IMG/VR virus record: IMGVR_UViG_3300028298_000213 | Location: 1-34,908 of that record | Strand: one strand, 5' to 3' | Source of the DNA: a virus | Length of the DNA stretch: 34,908 nucleotides | Shown here: positions 8,244 through 16,328 of the stretch, one piece after another | Numbering within the stretch: the first letter of the stretch is position 1 | Layout: each line of letters starts with the position of its first letter | Notes under the pieces: generated by a model | Seen by the model: the letters and a program-made list of their open reading frames with translations, nothing else | What the model was told of the DNA's origin: nothing | Database searches by the model: none | Program-made: the position numbers and the translations under genes

Positions 8244-8958
8244 TAGATTCCTCTGGGATTCCCACTGGTTCCGGCTTAAATGAATCTTTAAATCTTACCT
8301 TTTCGGCAGTTCTTCTAATAAGACGTTGCCACCTTATGAATATTTCGGCGCAGTTCTTAACATCATATAGCGCGTCATGCCCGCCCTCTAATGATATACC
8401 AAAAAACTCTCTTAGAACATCTAATGAATATGATGCTGGTTCCTCTAAGTTTTCAAACCATTGGAAGCAATAAAGCATTAAGTCTATTTTATCTCTGCCA
8501 AAAAATAGGTTAGTTCTTCCATCTTTGCCTATATTATCATATTGCTTACTAAGTCTATCAATAATATGACAGTCAAACCCAAGAATATTATATCCACAAA
8601 TAAGTGGTGCAGTATAAATACCTCTCTTAGTTTGGGTTGTGTGATAACGCCCAAGATATTCCACAAAATTTTGCCACACCTGTTTTTGGTTTGGGGCATT
8701 TTTCCACGACGCGACCACTAATTCGGCGGTTGAGTGTTGATTTTTGGCGTGAAAATCTATGGTGGACTTGTGATCTACAGTATAGGTTTCCCCATCTATA
8801 TCAGCGGGGCGCATCATACTATTAAACTCACTACCTGGAATTATTTTTAAAGTACGCGGATGTATCATTAATGCTGCTAATTGAGTAGGTTCCGCAACAT
8901 AAGGATTCACACCATCTGTTTCAAAATCTAAGCAACATATATAGTGAGTATTTATCAT
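8236..8958 (-). CDS. DEDDh 3'-5' exonuclease (DnaQ/epsilon-like proofreader)
   Basis: This 240-residue exonuclease of the DnaQ family would remove mismatched 3' ends. All three Exo motifs are present: LDFETDG (Asp11, Glu13), CGYNILGFDCHII (Asp129) and GGHDALYDVKNCAEI (His194, Asp199), giving a complete DEDDh active site. It sits between the two halves of the polymerase gene and overlaps the C-terminal half by 8 nt, which strongly suggests it works as the proofreading subunit of that enzyme. No clamp-binding motif was recognised. The HNH gene upstream separates it from the N-terminal half. Confidence 0.92.
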   Translation of the reverse strand: MINTHYICCLDFETDGVNPYVAEPTQLAALMIHPRTLKIIPGSEFNSMMRPADIDGETYTVDHKSTIDFHAKNQHSTAELVVASWKNAPNQKQVWQNFVEYLGRYHTTQTKRGIYTAPLICGYNILGFDCHIIDRLSKQYDNIGKDGRTNLFFGRDKIDLMLYCFQWFENLEEPASYSLDVLREFFGISLEGGHDALYDVKNCAEIFIRWQRLIRRTAEKVRFKDSFKPEPVGIPEESND

Positions 8959-8971
8959 TTAAAATTATTCC

Positions 8972-9664
8972 TTAATTATATTTAGCAACTAATTTACAAA
9001 AGTATATAAAGTCTTTTTCATCTAAGTGTTGTTTCATTATATTAATTTTTTTATGTACCCATTGTATGTTATTAATTATATATCCCTTTTTACTATCAAT
9101 ACGATCTAATGAGGCTGTTTGTAAAGTATACTTTTTACGGGTTGGGGCGAAATGAATAGGAATACCTGTTAAAGCACACCTTCTATTTTGTTTAAGATAT
9201 AGACACCACATTTGTTTTGGTGTAATAGACCATTCTAAATCTCTCTCTTTTGCCCCATATTTTAAACTAGATATAGTGGTAGATGTTATTTCTTCATATC
9301 CGGCCCATAAGCCGTGTTCTTTACCCCTTTTTCTACTTTGACACCCACATGTGGTAGTATTACCAGAAATTAAAGAATTACTAAGAACCTTTATCTCTTT
9401 ACCACATTGACATCTACATAGAAACATAGCATGTTTATTCTTATCGTTTCCTATGTATTTATATGGTGTCAACATTCCAAATGTACGATTTAGATACTTT
9501 GTTTGGGTATTATGTCGTAAACCAAATTTTTCTAATCTTTTACTAATAGCCGCTTCTGAACAGTTATTGTCTTTAGCTATATCTTTCAAATATCTACTTT
9601 TAACAACATATTCTTCCACTAAATATTCTTTTGTTACACTGTGTAATCTTTGACCTCTTGGCAT
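8972..9664 (-). CDS. HNH homing-type endonuclease with HTH and zinc-finger modules
   Basis: The protein has three modules in 230 residues. Residues 12-55 (EYLVEEYVV, then LKDIAKDNNCSEAAISKRLE) form a helix-turn-helix. Residues 60-113 (FGMLTPYKY, CRCQCGKEI, LISGNTTTCGC) form a Cys-rich DNA-binding module also found in two other endonucleases of the window. Residues 165-215 hold the HNH core: CALTGIPI, then QTASLDRIDSKKGYIINNIQ. It is a close relative of the protein at 14628-15413, but there the first two modules are in the opposite order. It begins after an AGGAGG Shine-Dalgarno, has the GGTGTATAAT promoter and splits the polymerase locus. Free-standing homing activity is inferred from the family. 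Confidence 0.88.
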   Translation of the reverse strand: MPRGQRLHSVTKEYLVEEYVVKSRYLKDIAKDNNCSEAAISKRLEKFGLRHNTQTKYLNRTFGMLTPYKYIGNDKNKHAMFLCRCQCGKEIKVLSNSLISGNTTTCGCQSRKRGKEHGLWAGYEEITSTTISSLKYGAKERDLEWSITPKQMWCLYLKQNRRCALTGIPIHFAPTRKKYTLQTASLDRIDSKKGYIINNIQWVHKKINIMKQHLDEKDFIYFCKLVAKYN

Positions 9665-9700
9665 GATAACCTCCTATAAATGATGAAATCTGATATATAG

Positions 9701-9715
9701 ATTATACACCAAAAG
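9701..9715 (-). promoter_or_regulatory. Phage-type promoter motif before HNH gene
   Basis: The minus strand reads CTTTTGGTGTATAAT, with TATAAT at 9706-9701. The same 15 bases occur at 24475-24489 and, with one change, at 15455-15469, each time before an HNH endonuclease gene. The stop codon of the upstream polymerase half lies 1 nt before the motif. No -35 hexamer is recognisable. Confidence 0.65.
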
Positions 9716-9716
9716 A

Positions 9717-11588
9717 CTACTCAGAAATGTCTCCATTTCGTAAAATATCTGCAATTCCGGCAATTTTATCTAAAAGAGAAAGTCCTAAAATATCATATTT
9801 AATCATACCAATTTCTTCAACGTCGTTCATCTCTAATCCAGCAACCATACTCTTTGTTTTACTATCATAGACCATAGGACAAGAATCACTCAATGGTTCA
9901 CTAGATATAAGTATGCCAGAAGCGTGTTTAGATTGGTGCGCCTTTGTCCCCTCTAACCTTATAGCCTGTTCAAAATATTTGGCAAGGGGACCGACCAAGT
10001 TTCCATCTTCATCCAGGGAACACCACTCTTTTAATAACCCTTTATCATCATTCTCAAGTGTCCAACGTATAATCGAAGATTCACCTTCTTCTTCCTTCAT
10101 TATTTGAAGTTCATCAGCAATCTTAGCTTCTTCTGGAAAGTGCTTAGTGATTAGGTTCATTTCAGTTGGTGATACAACACTATGGGCACGCAGAACATCT
10201 TTTAATGCCCCACGACCTTTCATAGTCTGTATGGTTATCATTTGGGCTACTTTATCTTCCCCATATTTATTCTTAATATACTGAATAACTTTATCTCTTT
10301 TGCTCGCCGGTACATCAACGTCAATATCTGGCATAGATACACGTTCAGTGGTGTTACGCCCAGCGTTGTAGAAGCGCGAAAACAATAAATCATATTTAAG
10401 AGGGTCAATAGATGTAATCCCAATTAAATAACTCACCAAACAGCCCGCAGCACTTCCACGACCAGGACCGGGAAGCCACCCTTGACTGTTGACGAAGTTT
10501 AAAATGTCTTGGACGATCAAAAAGTAGCTTGATAATCCGGCACCTTGTAATACTCCTAATTCTTCATGTAGTCTTTTACTATATTCAGTTAGTTTATCAC
10601 CAGTGATCTTATTTAGGATTTTCTTATCCCAACCTTGTTTACACAGGGCGAGCAAATAATCCTCTGCACTTTCACCATTGGGAGTTTCAAATGGGGGTAG
10701 TTTAGGTGGTCCAAGTATGTTTTTATATTCAGAACATTTACCAGCGACCTCAAGAGTGTTTTCAAGTTCTTCCTCAGTGTTACCAAACGCAATCATCTGA
10801 TCGTAAGAATGTATATAATATTCTTTACATAAGAAGAAACCACTTAGTCCAAATGATGGGTCTGTACATTGGTAGATACTTTTATTTAAATTCGTAGCAA
10901 GAGCAACCTGATGATCTAGGTGTTGGTCTGGATATGCGTAGTGACTATCCCCAACCCCTATTATTTTTGTATTAGTATCTTTAGCTATTTTTCTAATAAT
11001 ATCCACCAATGGTTTAGACTTATAATCAATTAATTGAGCCTCAAGATAAAAGTCATCTTTAAGAATTTCTTTTAGTTCGCCCACCAATTTTGTTGCTAAT
11101 GGTATACCACTTTCATCAATATTGCCGTCTTTATCTAAGATATAGTTGGCGATGGTAGAACCCCAATGTCCCCCAAAACATATTAAATTTCCTCTGCTCA
11201 AATATGGCTTTAATTGTTCTATAGATAGACGGGGCTTATAATAAAAGTGTTTAGGCTCATTACTTTCTGATGTTAATTGAACTAAATCTTTCCACCCGGC
11301 ATCTCCCTTAGAAAGTACCAATATATGTGTTAGTTTTCTATTATTGTCGTTTTGTACACTAGCATCAAACTCACTAATATATAGCTCACAACCTATGATT
11401 AATTTATGCTCAGTCTTCTTACATTGTTTAAGCATTTGAATACTAGATGATAAATTACCATGTTCGGTAATGCCAATTCCTGGTAATCCTAAATCAGTAA
11501 GACGATTAGTTATCTGCTCAGGTTTTGAGATTCCATCGAGCATACTATACATAGTATGGTTATGAAGAGGATAGTATATTTTATTCAT
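9717..11588 (-). CDS. dnaE: DNA polymerase III alpha subunit, N-terminal part (PHP and palm)
   Basis: This is the first half of the split DnaE-type polymerase (623 aa). Residues 1-265 form the PHP domain, with metal-ligand motifs LHNHTMYSMLDG (His9, His11), TEHG (residues 41-44), CELY and GDSHYAYPDQHLDH. The polymerase palm follows: GPGRGSAAGCLVSYLIGIT (374-392), the catalytic PDIDVD (Asp421, Asp423) and the third aspartate in IKYDILGL (Asp599). The protein stops 24 residues after that, where a normal DnaE enters the fingers. The fingers and the rest are in the gene at 5769-8243. No split-intein half is visible at this end, so the two chains probably assemble non-covalently. It starts 2 nt after the upstream endonuclease stop. 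Confidence 0.92.
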   Translation of the reverse strand: MNKIYYPLHNHTMYSMLDGISKPEQITNRLTDLGLPGIGITEHGNLSSSIQMLKQCKKTEHKLIIGCELYISEFDASVQNDNNRKLTHILVLSKGDAGWKDLVQLTSESNEPKHFYYKPRLSIEQLKPYLSRGNLICFGGHWGSTIANYILDKDGNIDESGIPLATKLVGELKEILKDDFYLEAQLIDYKSKPLVDIIRKIAKDTNTKIIGVGDSHYAYPDQHLDHQVALATNLNKSIYQCTDPSFGLSGFFLCKEYYIHSYDQMIAFGNTEEELENTLEVAGKCSEYKNILGPPKLPPFETPNGESAEDYLLALCKQGWDKKILNKITGDKLTEYSKRLHEELGVLQGAGLSSYFLIVQDILNFVNSQGWLPGPGRGSAAGCLVSYLIGITSIDPLKYDLLFSRFYNAGRNTTERVSMPDIDVDVPASKRDKVIQYIKNKYGEDKVAQMITIQTMKGRGALKDVLRAHSVVSPTEMNLITKHFPEEAKIADELQIMKEEEGESSIIRWTLENDDKGLLKEWCSLDEDGNLVGPLAKYFEQAIRLEGTKAHQSKHASGILISSEPLSDSCPMVYDSKTKSMVAGLEMNDVEEIGMIKYDILGLSLLDKIAGIADILRNGDISE

Positions 11589-11590
11589 AT

Positions 11591-12766
11591 TTATGCCACA
11601 TTTTGTTGTTTACGATCAGCAAAAGTCTTTCCCTTGCCCCATCCTTTAAGTGTAATAGATACTTTTTTATGTCCCTGTTCGACCAGTTGTAAAGCTTTGT
11701 CTATTTGAGATTGTGAGGGAATATTATTATGGGCACGAACTCGTATGACGTACCACCCTAATTTAGCTAATTCACTATATCTCTTTTCATCTTGTTTTAT
11801 TTTATAACCATGCCAATACCACTCATCATATTCAAGGGCTACTTTTTCACCTTTATAGACAAAAGCCCAATCAACCGTTTTATATGTATTTTTACAACTG
11901 GGTGTTCCCCATTTATAATTATGTTGTGCAGATATAGGTAAAAATTGTGATAAGGATAATGACTTATAAGAGGTTTTTACCCCATTTTTTATATTGTTAC
12001 AATTACCACAAGACTTCGTGTTCATAGAACATAGTTCATGTACGCCTTTTGTTGATACTCTACCACAATCACATTTACATTCCCAAATCCAACCTTTGTG
12101 TCCATGACTATTTTTACTATATAATGGTTTAATAGCTACTAATTGTCCAAATCTTTTTCCACTAATATCTTTTCTACATCTTGTGGATGTTATGTTTTCC
12201 TTATACCCACATTTTACACAAGATTTTGTATGACCAGAAGTTAAACTACTCAAAGCCACATTACAATATTTACCACAATCACATTTACATTCCCAAATCC
12301 AACCTTTGTGTCCATGACTATTTTTACTATATAATGGTTTAATAGCTACTAATTGTCCAAATCTTTTTCCAGTAATATTCTTTCTGGATAACATAGAGGT
12401 AATACCACCACCATATCCACATTTACCACAACTTTTTGTATTACCACTTTTAAGAATCCGTGCCTTATAACAACATATGTTACCACATTTACATTTAACC
12501 TCCACTTTACAACCATGACTTTTACTGGGAAATATTTTTATAACTGTTAATTGACCGTATATTTCTCTAATTTTTGGATCATAACAATGCCCACAAGACT
12601 TAAAACTACTACTCCAGACCCATTCTGGTTTCACTCTAAATATTTTATAACAAAATGGACACTCAAAATCTATTTTAGTTCTATTATTTACATACTTTCC
12701 AATCATCCTCACCCCAACCGCTAAACTCCTTTGTTCAGCTTCTTCTTGTGTTAATTTTTTAGACAT
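11591..12766 (-). CDS. Vsr-like/PD-(D/E)XK endonuclease with tandem zinc-finger repeats
   Basis: This 391-residue protein has an N-terminal Cys-rich segment (CPFCYKIF, CGHC). Three repeats of about 70 residues follow, each with a GQLxxIK start, a Cys-x-Cys-Gly knuckle and a TKSCGxC-type end. The C-terminal 110 residues contain VDWAFVYKGEKVALEYDEWY and RYSELAKLGWYVIRVRAHN. This is the acidic strand, His-Gly and Arg pattern of Vsr/DUF559-type nucleases, related to the EDxHD homing endonucleases (I-Bth0305I family). Repeats two and three share a 100-bp identical DNA segment, a sign of recent duplication. It stands immediately before the polymerase N-half and overlaps the previous stop by one base. 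Homing function is inferred. Confidence 0.8.
   Translation of the reverse strand: MSKKLTQEEAEQRSLAVGVRMIGKYVNNRTKIDFECPFCYKIFRVKPEWVWSSSFKSCGHCYDPKIREIYGQLTVIKIFPSKSHGCKVEVKCKCGNICCYKARILKSGNTKSCGKCGYGGGITSMLSRKNITGKRFGQLVAIKPLYSKNSHGHKGWIWECKCDCGKYCNVALSSLTSGHTKSCVKCGYKENITSTRCRKDISGKRFGQLVAIKPLYSKNSHGHKGWIWECKCDCGRVSTKGVHELCSMNTKSCGNCNNIKNGVKTSYKSLSLSQFLPISAQHNYKWGTPSCKNTYKTVDWAFVYKGEKVALEYDEWYWHGYKIKQDEKRYSELAKLGWYVIRVRAHNNIPSQSQIDKALQLVEQGHKKVSITLKGWGKGKTFADRKQQNVA
12061..12370. repeat. 100-bp perfect direct repeat, two copies 210 bp apart
   Basis: Bases 12061-12160 and 12271-12370 are identical. The offset of 210 bp is exactly 70 codons, so both copies encode the same 33 residues in frame (GKRFGQLVAIKPLYSK through ECKCDCG) of the endonuclease zinc-finger repeats. 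The 110 bp between them has diverged, as has the first, older repeat of the protein. Confidence 0.95.
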
Positions 12767-13164
12767 TATTTTATTTTTACAATATATTTCTTATCTGGTT
12801 CTATAACACATATTTCTAAAAAGGTTTCTTCATTATCTATAACCTTCTCAAGATTACATATTTGATTAAAAGCCTTGTTCTTACTAAGCTTTCTATATAG
12901 TTTATCCAACATTGAAAACGATTCAACAAATAAAACATCGGGTAGAGGTACATACCACTGAGACATTTCTACTAAATCATCATAAATATTTAATACATTA
13001 CTATAAATAGGTTTTATCATTTTGTTCTTCCTCACCACAAATTCCCCAGGTTTTAACAGTGGTAAACACTGTTTATCAGTAGGCATCGCTATAATCTTTT
13101 TATTCTTAGCACCGATTTTAGCAACTTCTTTTTCTATTTCTTTTTTCTTATCTTCTTTAGACAT
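12766..13164 (-). CDS. Hypothetical protein
   Basis: No family is recognised. The 132-residue product has a Lys/Glu-rich N-terminus (residues 1-25) and then a mixed, probably globular region with VVRKNKMIKPIY, YVPLPDVLFVESFSMLDKLY and a C-terminal strand IEPDKKYIVKIK. I chose the ATG at 13164, which follows GAGGAAG at good spacing, over an in-frame GTG at 13188. The gene overlaps its upstream neighbour by 8 nt and the downstream endonuclease by 1 nt, so it belongs to the same polycistronic unit between the RecB-like nuclease and the polymerase. Confidence 0.7.
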   Translation of the reverse strand: MSKEDKKKEIEKEVAKIGAKNKKIIAMPTDKQCLPLLKPGEFVVRKNKMIKPIYSNVLNIYDDLVEMSQWYVPLPDVLFVESFSMLDKLYRKLSKNKAFNQICNLEKVIDNEETFLEICVIEPDKKYIVKIK

Positions 13165-13564
13165 TATCTTCCTCACAAATCTCCACACTGAATATTAATT
13201 GATCTCTATCTCCCATATCTATAGCTTGATACTTACAGATGAATGAATCATATAGTACAATTACATTATCTTGATTGGGATATGACTCTTTTATTTTTTT
13301 AGCAAGGTTTGATATTCCTATTTCTAAAGCCCTTCTAGCTATATCCAACCTATTATCTTGTGTATATTTCCTCAACCAGTCTATACTAGATGTAAATGTT
13401 TTAGATGTTGATGTTTCACCCTCTGCATCCACTCTATAGAAAACAAATAACCCGTTTTCATCTAAGTTTTTTACTAAAGAGTGTTTATAAGCATCTTTAA
13501 ATTCTACTGGGTTGTCTAATATGTCTTGTACACATATGGGTTTAGTAATTGTTAATTGTTCCAT
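13157..13564 (-). CDS. Hypothetical protein
   Basis: A 135-residue protein of unknown function. It appears compact and soluble, with the strand-like segment NGLFVFYRVDAEGETS, a helix DIARRALEIGISNLAKKIKE and a second strand NVIVLYDSFICKYQAIDM. No metal-binding or catalytic motif was seen. It overlaps the RecB-like nuclease stop by one base and the next gene by 8 nt. Its place between a nuclease and the polymerase suggests a replication or recombination accessory role, which is context only. Confidence 0.7.
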   Translation of the reverse strand: MEQLTITKPICVQDILDNPVEFKDAYKHSLVKNLDENGLFVFYRVDAEGETSTSKTFTSSIDWLRKYTQDNRLDIARRALEIGISNLAKKIKESYPNQDNVIVLYDSFICKYQAIDMGDRDQLIFSVEICEEDNV

Positions 13565-14589
13565 TATATTTCTCCCGGATTCTGATAAAAATCAATCTTA
13601 TGGTCAGGCGCACAATAATCCTTAGTTACTTTATCTATACCCCTCTTCCCACACTCGAATAGAACTTGCTCACATTTTGTCATTATATTACCTTTAGAAC
13701 ATCTTTGACCACTTCTAAATTCTACCATTGGTTTTATATTGGTTCCTTCAAATGTAGTTTTTCCACTATTACATAATTTAGAACATTTCCATGTCTTATT
13801 TAGTTGTGGTGATTTTACCTCTTTAATTTCTTCAAATCTTTCTTTAAGCATATTTTTAGCTAGTTGTATATCATCTTTAGTAAAACACATAGTTATTGGC
13901 CCTACATTATTAATATAATAAATTGTAACTATAACCTGTTCAGCTTCAGGATATAGATATGATATAGCTAAATGATACATTAATAATTGAGGATCGGTTC
14001 TAAGAGATGCTTCGGTTTTTTCTTCGTCTTTAATCCAATTATAAAATTTACCAGTTTTATAATCAATTAGCTCTAATATTTTTGGATTATTTTGATCTGG
14101 TTGTACTATTAAATCAATTGTACCTTTTAAAGATAAGAACCCAGACACTTTTTCCCCATTAATATTATAATCATACATAGCCCAGGGTTCTTTAAATTCA
14201 ATATCAAATTGTTGCTCAGGAGAAACTATATAGGACTTTAATGGATTAAATGCTCCATCATTAAAATTTAGCACTTTAAGTACACTATTTTTACATTCGG
14301 TAAAATCTGTAGATGACCATATAAAATCATTATGAGATATATAGTATTGATATACCTGTTCAGTAATAGTGTGTATATCAAACTTATGAATATCTATATC
14401 ACCACATATTTCATCCTTAATTATTATATTATCAATAACTAATGGATCATTTTCCATACCTTGTTGGGCTAATTTAATTCTTGCTAATATTTCCAATACT
14501 TTATGCGCTATTGTGCCCATTAATGCTTTTTTATTACCTGGGCCTCTCCACCCAAGCACATATTCAATAAAATATTGTTGGGGACACAT
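13564..14589 (-). CDS. RecB/Cas4-like PD-(D/E)XK exonuclease
   Basis: The family signatures are all present: GTIAHKVLE (motif I histidine), GTIDLIVQ, LIDYKTGK (the D-x-K strand of the PD-(D/E)XK core) and QLLMYHLA (QxxxY motif). An early Cys (MCPQQYF) and a late CSKLC pair suggest the Fe-S cluster of Cas4/AddB-type nucleases. Such enzymes resect DNA ends for recombination. At 341 aa from ATG 14589 it seems to lack its first residues: the same frame is open upstream and reads ISYFRSSSYSCYS just before MCPQQYF, like the N-terminus of relatives. A start at ATT 14634, 7 nt after AAAGGAG, would restore it. Confidence 0.85.
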   Translation of the reverse strand: MCPQQYFIEYVLGWRGPGNKKALMGTIAHKVLEILARIKLAQQGMENDPLVIDNIIIKDEICGDIDIHKFDIHTITEQVYQYYISHNDFIWSSTDFTECKNSVLKVLNFNDGAFNPLKSYIVSPEQQFDIEFKEPWAMYDYNINGEKVSGFLSLKGTIDLIVQPDQNNPKILELIDYKTGKFYNWIKDEEKTEASLRTDPQLLMYHLAISYLYPEAEQVIVTIYYINNVGPITMCFTKDDIQLAKNMLKERFEEIKEVKSPQLNKTWKCSKLCNSGKTTFEGTNIKPMVEFRSGQRCSKGNIMTKCEQVLFECGKRGIDKVTKDYCAPDHKIDFYQNPGEI

Positions 14590-14627
14590 GGAATAGCACG
14601 AATATGAACTGGATCGAAAGTACGATA

Positions 14628-15413
14628 TTAAAATTTTATTTCTCCTTTATTATCTTTATTTACTATCATATGACAATAATTTACAAATTCTTTTTGAGTC
14701 TTTTCCCACTTCATTTTATTTATATCTTTATGTAACCATTGTATATTCCCTATAATATAACCCTGTTTACTATCTATTCTATCTAATGAAGCAGTTTGTA
14801 ATAATTTTGTATTTCTTGGTCCTCCCCTTGGGTAAAAACCTATATCTAAATCGGTAAGGGCACATTTTCTATTTTGTTTAATATATTGGTCCCACATATC
14901 TTTAAGAGTAATATTAAATGATAAGCCCCTATCTTGAGCGCTTTTCTGGATACTACAAAAATAAGCACCAGATATATCTTCATATCCTTTCCATAGGGCT
15001 TTAATACTCGCTTCTTTAGCTCTGTTTGGAAATCCATTATCTTTATTTGTTCTTTTTTTAATATTATATTCTTTAATTTTAATCTCTATCCAACTTCGAG
15101 AAACATTAATTTCTTTAGATATTGTTGGAACAGACTTTTTATTAATAATATATTCATTATATAAGAAATCTTTAGTTAAAATAATAGCATTTGGATTGAT
15201 ATGACCTCTTTTAACTTTCTTATTACATCCACAAGATTTAGACCTGCCAGATATAATATGCCCCTCTCTAATATCTTTTATTATTCCGCAGTCACAAGAA
15301 CATATCCAAAATTTCGTAGGTACTGGATTTCTATTTTTACGAGGTTCCATTTTAATAATCTGTTGAATTAATGTTAGTTTACCATATGTTTCACCCGTTT
15401 TTAAGATTTTCAT
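14628..15413 (-). CDS. HNH homing-type endonuclease with zinc-finger and HTH modules
   Basis: This 261-residue protein contains, in order, a Cys-rich module (YGKLTLIQ, then CSCDCGI, SGRSKSCGC; about residues 9-70), a helix-turn-helix (FLYNEYII, then VPTISKEINVSRSWIEI; about 85-125) and an HNH domain (CALTDLDI, then QTASLDRIDSKQGYIIGNIQ). It is paralogous to the product of 8972-9664 but with the two N-terminal modules swapped. The ATG at 15413 follows an AGGAG Shine-Dalgarno; the in-frame TTG at 15440 does not. It has its own GGTGTATATT promoter and lies between the dNMP kinase and the RecB-like nuclease, whose apparent 5' end it may have disturbed. Confidence 0.88.
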   Translation of the reverse strand: MKILKTGETYGKLTLIQQIIKMEPRKNRNPVPTKFWICSCDCGIIKDIREGHIISGRSKSCGCNKKVKRGHINPNAIILTKDFLYNEYIINKKSVPTISKEINVSRSWIEIKIKEYNIKKRTNKDNGFPNRAKEASIKALWKGYEDISGAYFCSIQKSAQDRGLSFNITLKDMWDQYIKQNRKCALTDLDIGFYPRGGPRNTKLLQTASLDRIDSKQGYIIGNIQWLHKDINKMKWEKTQKEFVNYCHMIVNKDNKGEIKF

Positions 15414-15454
15414 AATAAAACTCCTGGTTTGTTTATACAATTAGTACCTATTAT

Positions 15455-15469
15455 AATATACACCAAAAG
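15455..15469 (-). promoter_or_regulatory. Phage-type promoter motif before HNH gene
   Basis: The minus strand reads CTTTTGGTGTATATT, one base different from the motifs at 9701 and 24475. A second TATAAT overlaps just downstream (15455-15450). It lies 14 nt after the dNMP kinase stop and 41 nt before the HNH start codon. Confidence 0.6.
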
Positions 15470-15483
15470 TCTTATAAAACACA

Positions 15484-16320
15484 TTAAACATGATTTAATT
15501 CGATCTCTAGTTCTATAGGTGACATTTTCCATTCTATTAGCTTATGATATACGGCATCATTTTGCTCTGGTATACTCATATCTTTATTATCTATAATTGC
15601 ATCAAACCCAATATAGTTATCTAATGCTGTTTCACTAATATGGTCATCTTCTGGATTAGGATTTCTAGTTAATCTAATTACTTTTCCACCAGCTTCTTGA
15701 GTTCCAACAACCTCGTTTGGAAAACGACAATCACAAATTAATGCAGTAGAGGAACCTTCATCCTTAATGCGGCGAATAGTGCCGTCAACCCAAACATTTT
15801 TATACATCTTACGAAAGATATTTGAGCCAACATATTGAAGGATTTCACGGGCTGTCATAGGTCCAGGTTCGTGATATACCATCGTATCTATTAAACTAGT
15901 ATGTCCTATATCATCCCATAAATGTTTATTAGAAATAACCCCAGGCATATTCTCCCACTTTAAATTGGTTAAACTATTCTTTTGCTCATTGGTGCCATAG
16001 CATTGCTCATAGCTTAATCCCAAAACCTTCATACATACCTCTGTTTTAAGAAGGTCGGCAAAACTATAGACCTTAATATATTGATCGAGATTATCGGCTA
16101 AGAATATCTCCATAGCTGGTGTACCACGAAATACATCAAAGATACCCTCAAATTCCTTATCCCCATTAATATCAGAAATCCATAGCTCACCCTTTGGGGT
16201 AATACTAAAGTTATCCTTAATTAATCCTATAGCGGTCATATGAAGACCAATTATAAAATTAATAGCCGTATTTTTTCCAGACTGTTTTTTACCACTCAGA
16301 CAAATAATTTGTTGTGACAT
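15484..16320 (-). CDS. Deoxynucleoside monophosphate kinase
   Basis: This 278-residue P-loop kinase of the phage dNMP kinase family (T4 gp1 type) would phosphorylate dNMPs to dNDPs for phage DNA synthesis. The P-loop is SGKKQSGKNT at residues 9-18. The family segments VYSFADLLKTEV, TAREILQYVGSNIFRKM (near residue 160), STALICDCRFPNEV and KVIRLTRNP follow in the right order; the CDCRFPNE stretch is characteristic. It lies 8 nt after the small unknown gene that follows primase, so replication and precursor supply are transcribed together. Confidence 0.88.
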   Translation of the reverse strand: MSQQIICLSGKKQSGKNTAINFIIGLHMTAIGLIKDNFSITPKGELWISDINGDKEFEGIFDVFRGTPAMEIFLADNLDQYIKVYSFADLLKTEVCMKVLGLSYEQCYGTNEQKNSLTNLKWENMPGVISNKHLWDDIGHTSLIDTMVYHEPGPMTAREILQYVGSNIFRKMYKNVWVDGTIRRIKDEGSSTALICDCRFPNEVVGTQEAGGKVIRLTRNPNPEDDHISETALDNYIGFDAIIDNKDMSIPEQNDAVYHKLIEWKMSPIELEIELNHV

Positions 16321-16328
16321 ATATGCTC

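Noticed and set aside
5769-11588. Split intein joining the two DnaE halves
   Set aside because: The N-part ends with ordinary polymerase sequence (GLSLLDKIAGIADIL) and the C-part starts with no intein C-block; the only intein is internal and complete.
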